The notes below the pieces were generated by a model, which saw only the letters and a program-made list of their open reading frames with translations, was not told the DNA's origin and made no database searches. The translations under genes and the position numbers were made by a program. Shown here piece after piece: positions 10,901-19,467 of a stretch of 64,000 nucleotides of DNA (position 1 is the stretch's first letter; each line of letters starts with the position of its first letter). This DNA comes from Marinobacter zhanjiangensis. Its GTDB lineage: Bacteria; Pseudomonadota; Gammaproteobacteria; Pseudomonadales; Oleiphilaceae. Location of the stretch: NCBI RefSeq assembly GCF_014651935.1, contig NZ_BMXV01000002.1, positions 558,001-622,000 of the forward strand, in the 5' to 3' direction.

Positions 10901-11605
10901 TTACATGGCGATTTCCACCTGGCCGGGGGCTATCACCCGGGCCCGTACCGTGCGGGCAGAAGACAGGTTTTCCACCAGTACTTGCTCACCTACCCGGGCA
11001 TCCGCCAGCGCCTTGCCCCTGGTGCGTACGGCAAAGACTCTGCTCCTGGCCGTAATCATAACATGGTCACCCCGGGACACGGCATCCGGGGTAATCACCA
11101 GATGCGGAGTGAACGGTGTTCCGGCCCGCACCGGGCGTTTCAGTTCCAGCCCGATCAGGTTGTCGGGGCGGGTAATGGTGCCCTGACGAATGGCGTTCAC
11201 CACAACCCGGTCGGTAGTGACCATGGCCTGGCTGATGCGATCGCCACGGTTCAGCGGGCGTGCCGAAACCAGGGCGTCGCCATAGATATCCAGCGATACG
11301 GAAAGGTACATACGCCAGGGACGCTTGCCCTGGCAGGACACCAGCAGCGAGGGCTGGGTGGTCTGCATCGGATCGCTGCTGAATTCCACCGCAATGCCAT
11401 CTTGGGCGCAGGGTGCCAGCGACAGCCTGGGGTCCAGCGAGCCAAGGCTGTATTCCGCCTCCAGGTCGTCTGCCTCGAGTTCCCCGGCGTAGCCCTCCAT
11501 GAAGGCTCGGGCAGCGTCCAGAATATCCTCCGGACCGGTTTTTGCGGCCGCCATGGCCGGGCTCGCGAGAGCAGCGATAAGCACGAGTACAGGAAATATG
11601 CGCAT
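10901..11605 (-). CDS. flgA: Flagellar P-ring assembly chaperone FlgA
   Basis: FlgA is a periplasmic chaperone needed to assemble the FlgI P-ring in the basal body. The 234-residue precursor starts with a clear Sec signal peptide (MRIFPVLVLIAALASPAMAAA). A C-terminal SAF-type domain follows (from LNRGDRISQAMV through VITARSRVFAVRTRGKALADARVGE). It is transcribed away from cheV and toward flgM, 196 bases away. The flgA, flgM, flgN group beside cheV-cheR matches the Pseudomonas arrangement. Confidence 0.94.
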   Translation of the reverse strand: MRIFPVLVLIAALASPAMAAAKTGPEDILDAARAFMEGYAGELEADDLEAEYSLGSLDPRLSLAPCAQDGIAVEFSSDPMQTTQPSLLVSCQGKRPWRMYLSVSLDIYGDALVSARPLNRGDRISQAMVTTDRVVVNAIRQGTITRPDNLIGLELKRPVRAGTPFTPHLVITPDAVSRGDHVMITARSRVFAVRTRGKALADARVGEQVLVENLSSARTVRARVIAPGQVEIAM

Positions 11606-11899
11606 TGAGCCGGCTTTGTCCTATGCTGTCAGTGGAAGGCGCCAGCAAAGTCGTCGCTGGTGGCGCCGGAACACCTGTCAAAGGCGCTAAACTTTTCCGG
11701 ATACCAGCCGTTACACACGCCAGCCGCAAGCAACGCTACAATGCGTGGCCAAAGGCATTTTCCAGGCTGGCGCGTCGGGTTTCTGGCACCCGGATGACGT
11801 TTCTGGCCAATCAACCAAAATTAAGCAACTACCGTGCCCATCCCTGATTGCCGAGGGAGCCATGCCGGTAAGCTGCCATAACCACTTCGGGAGTTTCGA

Positions 11900-12829
11900 A
11901 TGGCAGGCGTCCTTGACAGTGTTAACCAACGCACCCAGCTGGTGGGGGAGAATCGCCTAGAATTGCTGTTGTTCCGGCTGCAGGGCCGTCAGCTTTATGG
12001 CATCAACGTATTCAAGGTCAAGGAAGTACTGCAGTGCCCGAAGCTGACCTCGATTCCCAACAGCCGTTCGGTGGTCCGGGGGGTTGCCCATATACGGGGT
12101 GAAACCATCCCCATTATTGACCTTTCCATGGCAATCCGGGGCCCTGGCCTGCCGCAGGAGCAGATGGCCACCAGCTTCGTGATTATTACCGAGTACAACC
12201 GTCGCACCCAGGGGTTCCTGGTATCCGGGGTTGACCGCATCGTCAATATGAACTGGGAAGATATCCTGCCCCCGCCCAAGGGGGCAGGTCGTGAGGTCTA
12301 CCTGACCGCGGTTACCCGCATGGACGATGCACTGGTTGAGGTCATCGATGTGGAAAAGATCCTGTCAGAGGTCTCACCGCTGAAAGAGGACGTCGCGGAA
12401 GAAATTCTTTCCAGAAACACCCGTGATCGCAGTGCCTCCCGGCCGATACTGGTGGTGGACGACTCTTCCGTGGCCCGTCGCCAGATGATTCGCTGCCTGA
12501 CCGCCATTGGTCTGGAGGTTGAATCCCGCAATGATGGCAAACAGGCGCTGGACTACCTGCGTGAGCTGACCGCCGATGGCAGCAAGGTCACCGACCACGT
12601 TTCCATGGTGATCTCGGATGTGGAGATGCCTGAGATGGATGGCTACACTCTGGTGGCGCGCTGTAAAAATGACCCGGCACTCAAAGACCTGTACATTATG
12701 CTCCACACGTCCCTGAGCGGCATTTTCAATCGCGCCATGGTAGAGAAGGTCGGCGCTGACGATTTCATGGCGAAGTTCAGCCCCGACGAGCTGGCCGAGC
12801 GGGTCATGGAAATCCTTGACCGGGAATAA
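11900..12829 (+). CDS. cheV: Chemotaxis coupling protein CheV (CheW-receiver fusion)
   Basis: CheV couples chemoreceptors to the CheA kinase and may buffer phosphoryl groups through its receiver domain. The 309-residue protein has a CheW-like domain (about 15-165; LLLFRLQGRQLYGINVFKVKEVL) and a response-regulator receiver domain (about 180-305; PILVVDDSSVARRQ). The predicted phospho-acceptor is Asp240 in VISDVEMPEMDGY. cheR follows after about 50 bases. The 294-base region shared with flgA must contain divergent promoters; I could not place one confidently. Confidence 0.95.
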   Translation: MAGVLDSVNQRTQLVGENRLELLLFRLQGRQLYGINVFKVKEVLQCPKLTSIPNSRSVVRGVAHIRGETIPIIDLSMAIRGPGLPQEQMATSFVIITEYNRRTQGFLVSGVDRIVNMNWEDILPPPKGAGREVYLTAVTRMDDALVEVIDVEKILSEVSPLKEDVAEEILSRNTRDRSASRPILVVDDSSVARRQMIRCLTAIGLEVESRNDGKQALDYLRELTADGSKVTDHVSMVISDVEMPEMDGYTLVARCKNDPALKDLYIMLHTSLSGIFNRAMVEKVGADDFMAKFSPDELAERVMEILDRE

Positions 12830-12881
12830 CGGTGCCATCCGGCCGCGGCCGTCCGACAGAGCAAGCGACTGCAGAGATTTG

Positions 12882-13712
12882 ATGAAAGCCGATATCACCC
12901 CCCAGGAATACGACGCATTCAAAAAATTCCTGCAGGATGCGTCTGGCATTCTGCTGGGCGACAACAAGCAATATCTGGTCAAGAGTCGCCTGCGCCGGTT
13001 GCTGGAAGACAACGGACTGGAGTCGCTGGGGGATCTGCTGCAACGTCTTCAGCGGCCCGGGTCGATGCAGCTGAAAGAAACGGTCATCGATGCCATGACC
13101 ACCAACGAAACACTCTGGTTCAGGGATAATCACCCGTTCCGGATCCTGTCCGAAAAGCTTTTGCCTGAACTGGCCGCCCGCAATACCAGTCAGCCCCTCA
13201 GAATCTGGTCAGCGGCCTGCTCCACCGGTCAGGAGCCATACTCCATCGCCATGGCCATTGAGGAGTACAAGCGCTTTCAGCCCGGGCGCCTGAAGAACGA
13301 CATCAAGATAACCGCCACGGACATATCCAGACCGGTACTGGAAACTGCCCGTCGTGGCGAGTATGAGATGCTCGCACTGGGAAGGGGGCTGTCCCAGGAG
13401 CGTTTGCGCCACTTTTTCACGGCGCTGCCCAGCGGCGGGTGGAAGGTGAAGCCCCAGGTCCAGCGAATGGTGGAGTTCCGGGAACTGAACCTGATGGACC
13501 GCTACGCACTGGGCCGGTTCGACCTGGTGTTCTGCCGGAACGTGCTGATCTACTTTTCCGCCGAACACAAGCGGGACATCCTCTCCCGTATGCACAGCTG
13601 CCTGAACCCCGGGGGGTACCTGATACTGGGTGCGTCTGAATCGCTCAATGGCCTGTCTGACCTGTACGAAATGGTCCAGTGTCATCCTGGTATCATTTAC
13701 CGCCGTAAGTAA
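12882..13712 (+). CDS. cheR: Chemoreceptor methyltransferase CheR
   Basis: CheR uses SAM to methylate glutamates on chemoreceptors and so sets adaptation. The chosen ATG at 12882 gives 276 residues; an upstream in-frame start at 12816 would overlap the cheV end and adds non-conserved residues. The N-terminal helical domain is followed by the SAM-binding core with WSAACSTGQEPYSIAMA (about residues 107-123), TATDIS, and FDLVFCRNVLIYF near the C terminus. In Pseudomonas the flgB operon follows this pair, but here a LysR gene follows. Confidence 0.96.
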   Translation: MKADITPQEYDAFKKFLQDASGILLGDNKQYLVKSRLRRLLEDNGLESLGDLLQRLQRPGSMQLKETVIDAMTTNETLWFRDNHPFRILSEKLLPELAARNTSQPLRIWSAACSTGQEPYSIAMAIEEYKRFQPGRLKNDIKITATDISRPVLETARRGEYEMLALGRGLSQERLRHFFTALPSGGWKVKPQVQRMVEFRELNLMDRYALGRFDLVFCRNVLIYFSAEHKRDILSRMHSCLNPGGYLILGASESLNGLSDLYEMVQCHPGIIYRRK

Positions 13713-13740
13713 TCGACAGGCTTTCAGCGGAGCCGCCCGG

Positions 13741-14667
13741 ATGAATCCCATCAATTTTCGCCACCTTTACTATTTCCGCGTAATCGCCCGGGAAGGCGGA
13801 ATCCAGCGCGCCAGTGAAGTGCTGGGGCTTACCCCGCAGACGCTCAGCGGCCAGCTCGCTACCCTGGAAAACGAACTGGGTGGTGCATTGTTCCTGCGCC
13901 GGAACCGGGCCCTGAAGCTGACGGATTTCGGCCATTCCGTGTACCGCTATGCCGATGACATGTTCACCACCGCCGATTCCCTGGCGGAGATGGTGCGACA
14001 GCCACCGGAAAACCGTCCGCTGACCCTGACGGTGGGTTTGTCGGCGTCAATTCATAAACTCATCGGTTACCACCTGCTGGAACCGGCCCTGGGCCTGAGC
14101 AGGGAAGTGCGCCTGCACTGCCAGACCGGTGACACAACCAGCCTGCTGGAACGGCTGGCAAGAAAAGAGCTGGAAGTGGTGCTGACGGACCGCCAGCCAG
14201 GCTCCGGTGAGGCCGGGGCGTTCAGGACCCATCGCCTGGCCAGCTCGTCCATCTCTCTGTTTGCCTCGCCACCATTGGCGGCGTCGTTGCGGGAAAACTT
14301 CCCTGCGAGCCTGGATGGGGCGCCGTTTTTGGCCACATCGGTGGAGGCGCCCTATTTTACGGAACTGATGAACTGGTTTGCCGGCAACCAGGTAAGAGTG
14401 CGGGTTGTGGCCGAGGTGGACGACAGTGCCCTGATCAAGGTTTTCGGGCGCCAGGGCCTGGGCTACTTTGCCGCCCCCACAGCGATTGCGGATGAGGTCT
14501 GCCGGCAATACCAGGTGGAAACCGTGGCCCGTATCGATGATGTGCAGGATGTGCTCTACGCCGTGACTCGCTCCGGACGGAGCCACCATCCGGCAGTAGA
14601 GGCGATCGTGCAGCCGCGACCGGATCTGGGAAATGATTCGAAAAAATCGAACGGAAATACTCAATAA
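13741..14667 (+). CDS. LysR-family regulator, NhaR-like
   Basis: The protein is a 308-residue LysR-type DNA-binding regulator. Its N terminus (NFRHLYYFRVIAREGGIQRASEVLGLTPQTLSGQLATLE) closely follows the NhaR winged-helix domain, including the LTPQT turn. The effector-binding domain spans about 90-300. NhaR in E. coli answers sodium and controls nhaA. Here the nearest transport gene is an SbtA-type sodium/bicarbonate symporter about 0.5 kb downstream, so sodium control of that gene is possible but inferred. The ATG at 13741 is preferred over the longer open frame from 13630, which overlaps cheR. Confidence 0.88.
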   Translation: MNPINFRHLYYFRVIAREGGIQRASEVLGLTPQTLSGQLATLENELGGALFLRRNRALKLTDFGHSVYRYADDMFTTADSLAEMVRQPPENRPLTLTVGLSASIHKLIGYHLLEPALGLSREVRLHCQTGDTTSLLERLARKELEVVLTDRQPGSGEAGAFRTHRLASSSISLFASPPLAASLRENFPASLDGAPFLATSVEAPYFTELMNWFAGNQVRVRVVAEVDDSALIKVFGRQGLGYFAAPTAIADEVCRQYQVETVARIDDVQDVLYAVTRSGRSHHPAVEAIVQPRPDLGNDSKKSNGNTQ

Positions 14668-14732
14668 AGTTGATTCATTCCGAGGTTCCAGTGGCGCACT
14701 ATAGGCCCGTGTTCCACACAGGAGAGCGCCTC

Positions 14733-15104
14733 ATGAAAACCATCCACAAGTTTCGCATCAATCCCGGCAAGGAGCCCACCCGCCTCACACTGAAACGCGG
14801 ATTCCGCGTGGTCCGGTGTGAATACCTGGTGTCGGAAAAAGGCGTCTTTCTCTGGGTTGAGCAGCCGTTGCAGGTGACCACGCCAACCGTTGAGTGCCAG
14901 TTCCGAATTGTGTTTTCAGGTGACCCGGTGCCTGAAACCTACCAATACCTCGGTACGGCACTCGATACGTTCGGGCCGGAGGCGTACCACGTGTTCGAGG
15001 TGCGGGCCGACTCTCATGCCAGCGCCGTTGACCAGGCTGAACAGCACACAGCTGACCAGGCGCTGTTCGGTGGGGGCCCCTATCAGGCGGTTGCAACCAA
15101 CTGA
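14733..15104 (+). CDS. Small conserved protein of unknown function (DUF7352-like)
   Basis: The product is a 123-residue soluble protein beginning MKTIHKFRINPG. A GGAGAG ribosome site 8 bases ahead of the ATG at 14733 fixes the start. The N terminus resembles short proteins I recall under DUF7352, but I cannot name a function. The middle is beta-rich (YLVSEKGVFLWVEQPL, ECQFRIVFSGDPVP). It follows the LysR gene by 65 bases and is closed by a strong terminator, so the two may share a transcript. It does not look like a PII protein. Confidence 0.65.
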   Translation: MKTIHKFRINPGKEPTRLTLKRGFRVVRCEYLVSEKGVFLWVEQPLQVTTPTVECQFRIVFSGDPVPETYQYLGTALDTFGPEAYHVFEVRADSHASAVDQAEQHTADQALFGGGPYQAVATN

Positions 15105-15125
15105 GTGACCAGTACTGAATCCTTG

Positions 15126-15149
15126 AGGGGCCCTGCGGGGCCCTTTTTT
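15126..15149 (+). terminator. Rho-independent terminator after the 14733-15104 gene
   Basis: AGGGGCCC and GGGGCCCT pair around a TGC loop with one central G-G mismatch and are followed by seven T residues. It lies 20-odd bases past the stop codon and separates this gene from the SbtA-type gene. Confidence 0.85.
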
Positions 15150-15209
15150 TCGACTTTCCCAGGGAGAGCCTGAATGGTTCTCCTGAGCCACTGATTTCCG
15201 AGACTTGTG

Positions 15210-16154
15210 ATGCCGGATATTGTTGTCATGTTTTTCCTGCTTGGCCTGGTGGCCGGCGCCCTGCGATCCGACCTGGAAATTCCCCGGGCTGCCTATGATG
15301 TGCTCAGCCTGTTGCTGATGCTCACCATTGGCCTGAAGGGTGGCATGGCCCTGCACGGGAACCTCAGCGTCGGATTATTCGCTGAACTGGCCGTGGTGGC
15401 AGCGCTCGGCTTCCTGCTGCCCTTTGTCCTGTTCCCGGTGCTGCGGTACGTGGTCGGCCTGAATGTGGCCAATGCCGCCAGCCTCTGTTGTCACTACGGC
15501 TCTGTCAGTGCGGGAACCTTTGCGGTAGCCATGGCCTGGGTGGAGGCACGGTCGCTGCCCACCGGGGGTGAGGTCACACTCTATCTGGTGTTGTTGGAAT
15601 TGCCGGCAATCCTGATGGGACTCTGGTTCTATCGCCGGTTCTCCGGTCGCAAGGCACCCGGCGAAGGTTCGACCCCGCTGTGGCAGGAAACCCTCACCAA
15701 TCGCAGTGTGGTACTGCTGGTTGGCGGTGTCATCATCGGTATGCTCTACGGCTATACGGGTGGTGACAAGGTAACAGCGCCACTGACTGAAGCGTTCGCC
15801 CTGATTCTGGCATTGTTCCTGCTGGAAATGGGACTCGTCGCCTCGGAGACACTGCGCCGTTTGCGCCCCCGGGACTGGAAGCTGCTGGCCTTTGCCGTGG
15901 CAGCGCCGCCGGTGCTGGCGCTACCGGGGCTTCTGGCGGGCGCGTGGATCGGGCTTGAACCGGGCAACCTGGTCATTCTCGGTACGCTGACCGCCAGTGC
16001 CTCCTATATTGCGGCGCCGGTGGCGGTACGCCATGCGATTCCGGACGCCGATATCGGTATGGCCATGCTGGCTTCTCTGGGTATGACCTTCCCGTTCAAC
16101 GTCATGGTGGGCATCCCGCTATATGGGTTGGTCGCCGGCTGGCTCACGGCCTGA
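15210..16154 (+). CDS. SbtA-type sodium-dependent bicarbonate transporter
   Basis: The protein has about ten hydrophobic segments and 314 residues. It matches the SbtA/DUF897 family, first known as the cyanobacterial sodium/bicarbonate symporter: LGLVAGALRSDLEIP near the N terminus, LTIGLKGG, and the internal-repeat motifs NAASLCCHYGSVSAGTF and LTASASYIAAPVAVRHAIP. The second copy of the repeat is the expected inverted duplication. ATG at 15210 or GTG at 15207 are both possible. Cyanobacterial SbtA is controlled by the PII-like protein SbtB; no SbtB is next to it here. In this heterotroph it may feed bicarbonate to the biotin carboxylases, which is inference. Confidence 0.88.
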   Translation: MPDIVVMFFLLGLVAGALRSDLEIPRAAYDVLSLLLMLTIGLKGGMALHGNLSVGLFAELAVVAALGFLLPFVLFPVLRYVVGLNVANAASLCCHYGSVSAGTFAVAMAWVEARSLPTGGEVTLYLVLLELPAILMGLWFYRRFSGRKAPGEGSTPLWQETLTNRSVVLLVGGVIIGMLYGYTGGDKVTAPLTEAFALILALFLLEMGLVASETLRRLRPRDWKLLAFAVAAPPVLALPGLLAGAWIGLEPGNLVILGTLTASASYIAAPVAVRHAIPDADIGMAMLASLGMTFPFNVMVGIPLYGLVAGWLTA

Positions 16155-16236
16155 CCCGAACTGGCGGTACAACCGTTCCAAAGTGCCATTCAGATGCCAT
16201 ACTGGCCTCAGGGACAGACTCTGAAAGGGAGATGAC

Positions 16237-17298
16237 ATGACGGAACTTGCACTCGCCGGTATCGCACTGGTGCTGGTGGCGGTCACGGTACTTGGCAGGG
16301 TGCCGATACACGACTGGTGGGCAAGAGCCTGTGAATTTCCGCGTATCCAGATAGCGACACTGGCGCTGGTTGTGGCGCTGCTGTCACCGCTGGCAGACCC
16401 GCCCTGGTCCTGGTGGGTATTGTTGGCGGCCCTGCTGGTACTGGCTGTTCAGGTATCGTGGATCCTTCCGTGGACCCCTTTATGGCCCCTGCAGGTTCGG
16501 CCAGCCGAACGCAGTCAGCAGGACCGGTGTTTTACCCTGATGGTGGCCAATGTGCTGACCTCCAACCGTAACAGCGACGACCTGATCCGCCAGGTCCGGA
16601 ATCATGAGCCTGACGTACTGCTGACCGTGGAGTCCGATCAATGGTGGGGCGACCGGCTGGACGAGGCCTTTGGCGACTGGCCCTGCATCATCCGGATTCC
16701 CCTCGACAACCTCTACGGCATGCACCTGTATTCACGGCTGCCCCTGGAAGAGGCCGAGGTGAAATACCTGATCCAGGACGACATTCCGTCCATCCATGGC
16801 TGGCTGCGGCTGCCATCCTCCCACCGGATACGTCTCCATGCGGTTCATCCGCGGCCGCCGGCCCCCAGTGAAAGCAAGGAATCCCTGTGGCGGGACGCGG
16901 AGCTGCTGCTCGTCGGCCGGGAAATCCGGGACTCCGGGCACCCCTCGGTGGTGGTGGGCGACCTGAACGATGTAGCCTGGTCACGTACCACCCGGTTATT
17001 CTGCAAGGTAAGCCACATGCTGGACCCCCGGCGCGGGCGGGGCATGTTCAGTACCTTTCACGCCGGCCACTGGTTCCTGCGCTGGCCCCTGGACCATGTT
17101 TTCACCAGTGAGGCATTCACCGTCCGGCAGATCGAGCGGCTGGATTATTTTGGCTCGGACCATTTTCCCATTCTGGTGACCCTGTGCTACCGGCCGTCTC
17201 GTGCCGACGAGAATGAGGCCCCGGAAGCCGATACGAAGGAGCATCAGGAAGCCCGGCAAACAGTCCGGGAAGGAAAAGAAAGGGACCAGGAAACCTGA
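16237..17298 (+). CDS. Membrane-anchored endonuclease/exonuclease/phosphatase family protein
   Basis: Three N-terminal membrane segments (residues about 1-85) precede an EEP-fold domain of about 225 residues. Family motifs are visible: VANVLTSN (metal-site Asn), a VESD acidic site, the GDLNDVAWS motif, and the C-terminal GSDHFPI with the catalytic His. EEP proteins cut phosphodiester or phosphomonoester bonds in nucleic acids, lipids or inositides; the substrate cannot be told from sequence. The C-terminal tail is highly charged and probably disordered. GGGAG before the ATG at 16237 supports the start. Confidence 0.85.
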   Translation: MTELALAGIALVLVAVTVLGRVPIHDWWARACEFPRIQIATLALVVALLSPLADPPWSWWVLLAALLVLAVQVSWILPWTPLWPLQVRPAERSQQDRCFTLMVANVLTSNRNSDDLIRQVRNHEPDVLLTVESDQWWGDRLDEAFGDWPCIIRIPLDNLYGMHLYSRLPLEEAEVKYLIQDDIPSIHGWLRLPSSHRIRLHAVHPRPPAPSESKESLWRDAELLLVGREIRDSGHPSVVVGDLNDVAWSRTTRLFCKVSHMLDPRRGRGMFSTFHAGHWFLRWPLDHVFTSEAFTVRQIERLDYFGSDHFPILVTLCYRPSRADENEAPEADTKEHQEARQTVREGKERDQET

Positions 17299-17351
17299 CC
17301 GTCATTTTGCGCGTATTAACCGTTTCATCCATCAGCGTTCAAGGATTTTCC

Positions 17352-17900
17352 ATGCGCCTGGCACCACTCCCGATTGTCGCTCTGTCCATTGCAATAACCG
17401 GCTGCACCGGCCTTCCGGACGGCATCGAGCCGGTGTCCGGATTCAACGCCGACCGATACCTGGGCACATGGTACGAAATCGCCCGGTTCGACCACTCCTT
17501 CGAGGAGGGGCTGACCAACGTCATCGCGGAATATCGCTACAATGACGATGGCAGCATCGAGGTGATCAACCGGGGCTACTCACCGGAAGAGGGCGAGTGG
17601 CAGGAAGCCGAAGGCAAGGCCTGGTTTATGGGCGACGAGGATGTGGGCCATCTGAAGGTCTCCTTCTTCGGGCCTTTCTATTCGTCCTACGTGGTGTTCG
17701 AGCTGGACCAGGACGACTACCAGTACGCCTATGTCACCGGCTATGACCGAGACTACCTGTGGTTCCTGTCCCGTACGCCAACGGTCAGCGAGCAGACCCT
17801 GGAGGATTTTCGCTCGGTTGCCGAGGCAGAGGGTTTTGACCTGGATGAACTCATTATCGTGGAACAGGACCGGAACCTGCCCGAAAGCCAGTCGGACTGA
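17352..17900 (+). CDS. Lipocalin-family outer-membrane lipoprotein (Blc-like)
   Basis: The 182-residue precursor begins with a lipoprotein signal peptide ending in a lipobox (ITGC, Cys near residue 19), so it should be lipidated and sorted to the outer membrane. The mature part is a lipocalin: the GTWYEIARFDHSFE signature, a beta-rich middle (SFFGPFYSSYVVFELD) and the YLWFLSRTP segment. Bacterial lipocalins such as Blc bind lysophospholipids or fatty acids. The ATG at 17352 is chosen because the longer frame would bury the signal peptide. Confidence 0.93.
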   Translation: MRLAPLPIVALSIAITGCTGLPDGIEPVSGFNADRYLGTWYEIARFDHSFEEGLTNVIAEYRYNDDGSIEVINRGYSPEEGEWQEAEGKAWFMGDEDVGHLKVSFFGPFYSSYVVFELDQDDYQYAYVTGYDRDYLWFLSRTPTVSEQTLEDFRSVAEAEGFDLDELIIVEQDRNLPESQSD

Positions 17901-17984
17901 CCATACTTTGCGCCAGAGTGATCCTTCCGGCATTCTGTTAGCAGTCACACAGACGTCATGATCTGTAACGGGAGGCTCTAATCC

Positions 17985-18191
17985 ATGGCACGCTGGTTCA
18001 TCGTCGCCGGAGTGGTTCTGGTGGTGATCGGATTGATACTGCATTTTGCGCCGGGACTGGTGCAATGGTTCGGCAAACTGCCGGGGGACCTGAACTGGCG
18101 TTCGGACCGTACCCAGGTGTTTGTGCCCATCACCTCCATGATCGTGATCAGTGTGGTGCTGACGATCCTTATCAACCTGTTCAACCGGTGA
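17985..18191 (+). CDS. Small membrane protein, DUF2905
   Basis: This 68-residue protein has two membrane helices (about residues 5-24 and 46-66) joined by the conserved loop GKLPGDLNWRSDRTQVFVPITSM, typical of DUF2905. The function of the family is unknown. It starts 84 bases after the lipocalin on the same strand with GGGAGG about 10 bases ahead of the ATG. Confidence 0.88.
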   Translation: MARWFIVAGVVLVVIGLILHFAPGLVQWFGKLPGDLNWRSDRTQVFVPITSMIVISVVLTILINLFNR

Positions 18192-18272
18192 ATGCTGCCC
18201 ACGACCACAGACCGGATGATCGGCGTCGATCGATCAGTTTGCCCGGGTGTTGCCCGCCCTTGAGCCGGCACG

Positions 18273-19220
18273 TCAGATGGTGCCGGTGCCTTTCAGAACG
18301 AAGACCCCGAAGGTCACCGTGATACTGGCCAGCAGCGTGGTCATCGCCACGATATTGGCGGCCATGCGGGCGTTACCGCCCAGGGCTTTCACCATGACAA
18401 AGCTGGCGGCGGCTGTCGGGCTGGCCCAGTACAGGAACATCAGCCCCAGTTCCTGGCCCTCGAAACCGGCCAGCCAGGCGGCCAGCGTACACAGGGCGGG
18501 CAGGGTAACCATCTTGAACGCGGTGGCGCCCATGGCGGGGCCACTGTCCTGACGGATAGCGTTCAGAGAGACCGTGGCGCCAATGCACAGCAGGGCCAGC
18601 GGCAGGGTCAGCGAGGCGAAATAGTCGCCGCTGGTCATCACCCATTCCGGCAGTGACAGGTCCCACCAGGCAAAAGGCACGGACACAATGACCGCCAGAA
18701 TCAGGGGGTTACGAGCGATGTCCGCGAGGATGTGGCCCCAGTGAAGCTTCTGTTCCGATTGATAGGTAAGCAGTACCACCACCGACAGGATGTTGTAACA
18801 GATAATCACCAGCCCCAGCAGGATGCCGCCGGCAGACAGGCCGTAATCCCCGTACATACTGGCCGCCAGGGCCAGGCCCACAATGCCGCAATTACCCCGG
18901 AAGGAACCCTGCACATAGACGCCCCGATCCATCCTTGGAACACGCCACAGCGACCATAGCCAGACCAGCGCAAAACTGCCGAGGGTGGCCAGTGCAAAGA
19001 ACCCGAGCAGCCCGGGGTTAAGCGCGGTATCCAGGTCTGCCCGAAGGATACTCAGAAAGATCAGCGTGGGCAGCGTTGCCTTGAACACCAGCGCCGAGGC
19101 AGTGTTCACAAAGGCTGCGTCAATCCAGCCGAGCTTGCGCAGGCCCAGGCCAATAAACACCATGGTGAATACCGGCAGCGTGGTGGCCAGAGTCTGAAGG
19201 AAAATGTCAGTGAGCGTCAT
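18273..19220 (-). CDS. AEC-family (auxin efflux carrier-like) transporter
   Basis: The protein has about 315 residues and ten predicted membrane segments in the BASS/AEC fold. Family features are GLGLRKLGWIDAAFVN near the N terminus and GNCGIVGLALAASMYG in the first unwound-helix region. The second repeat has LPLALLCIGATVSL and the C terminus has PTAAASFVMVKALGG. AEC proteins export or import small organic anions; bacterial members include malate and malonate carriers. The substrate is unknown. The ATG at 19220 is preferred, with a TTG at 19238 possible. It stands alone between unrelated genes. Confidence 0.88.
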   Translation of the reverse strand: MTLTDIFLQTLATTLPVFTMVFIGLGLRKLGWIDAAFVNTASALVFKATLPTLIFLSILRADLDTALNPGLLGFFALATLGSFALVWLWSLWRVPRMDRGVYVQGSFRGNCGIVGLALAASMYGDYGLSAGGILLGLVIICYNILSVVVLLTYQSEQKLHWGHILADIARNPLILAVIVSVPFAWWDLSLPEWVMTSGDYFASLTLPLALLCIGATVSLNAIRQDSGPAMGATAFKMVTLPALCTLAAWLAGFEGQELGLMFLYWASPTAAASFVMVKALGGNARMAANIVAMTTLLASITVTFGVFVLKGTGTI

Positions 19221-19467
19221 GGTGTTACTTGGGTTCAAAAAAGGATGCTAACGTTAGGCTTGGCATTTGTGGCTGTCAATTGACGGAAGCCGGGTCACGG
19301 ACTGTCGGCTTGATACCCGTTAGGGGAACGCCAGGCGGCTGTGTTAAAAATAGCATGATAACGGGTCTGCGGGGGCTTCGTCGGCAAGAAGCTGACTGTG
19401 AATCCGGTCAAATCACCGCCCGAAAGTCGGCGGCAGCCGCCCGAAGTTCTGATGGAGTTCCCGGTAG

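Noticed and set aside
14733..15104. Possibility that the small gene before sbtA is an SbtB/PII-like partner
   Set aside because: It lacks PII length, T-loop and fold features, and a strong terminator separates it from the transporter gene.
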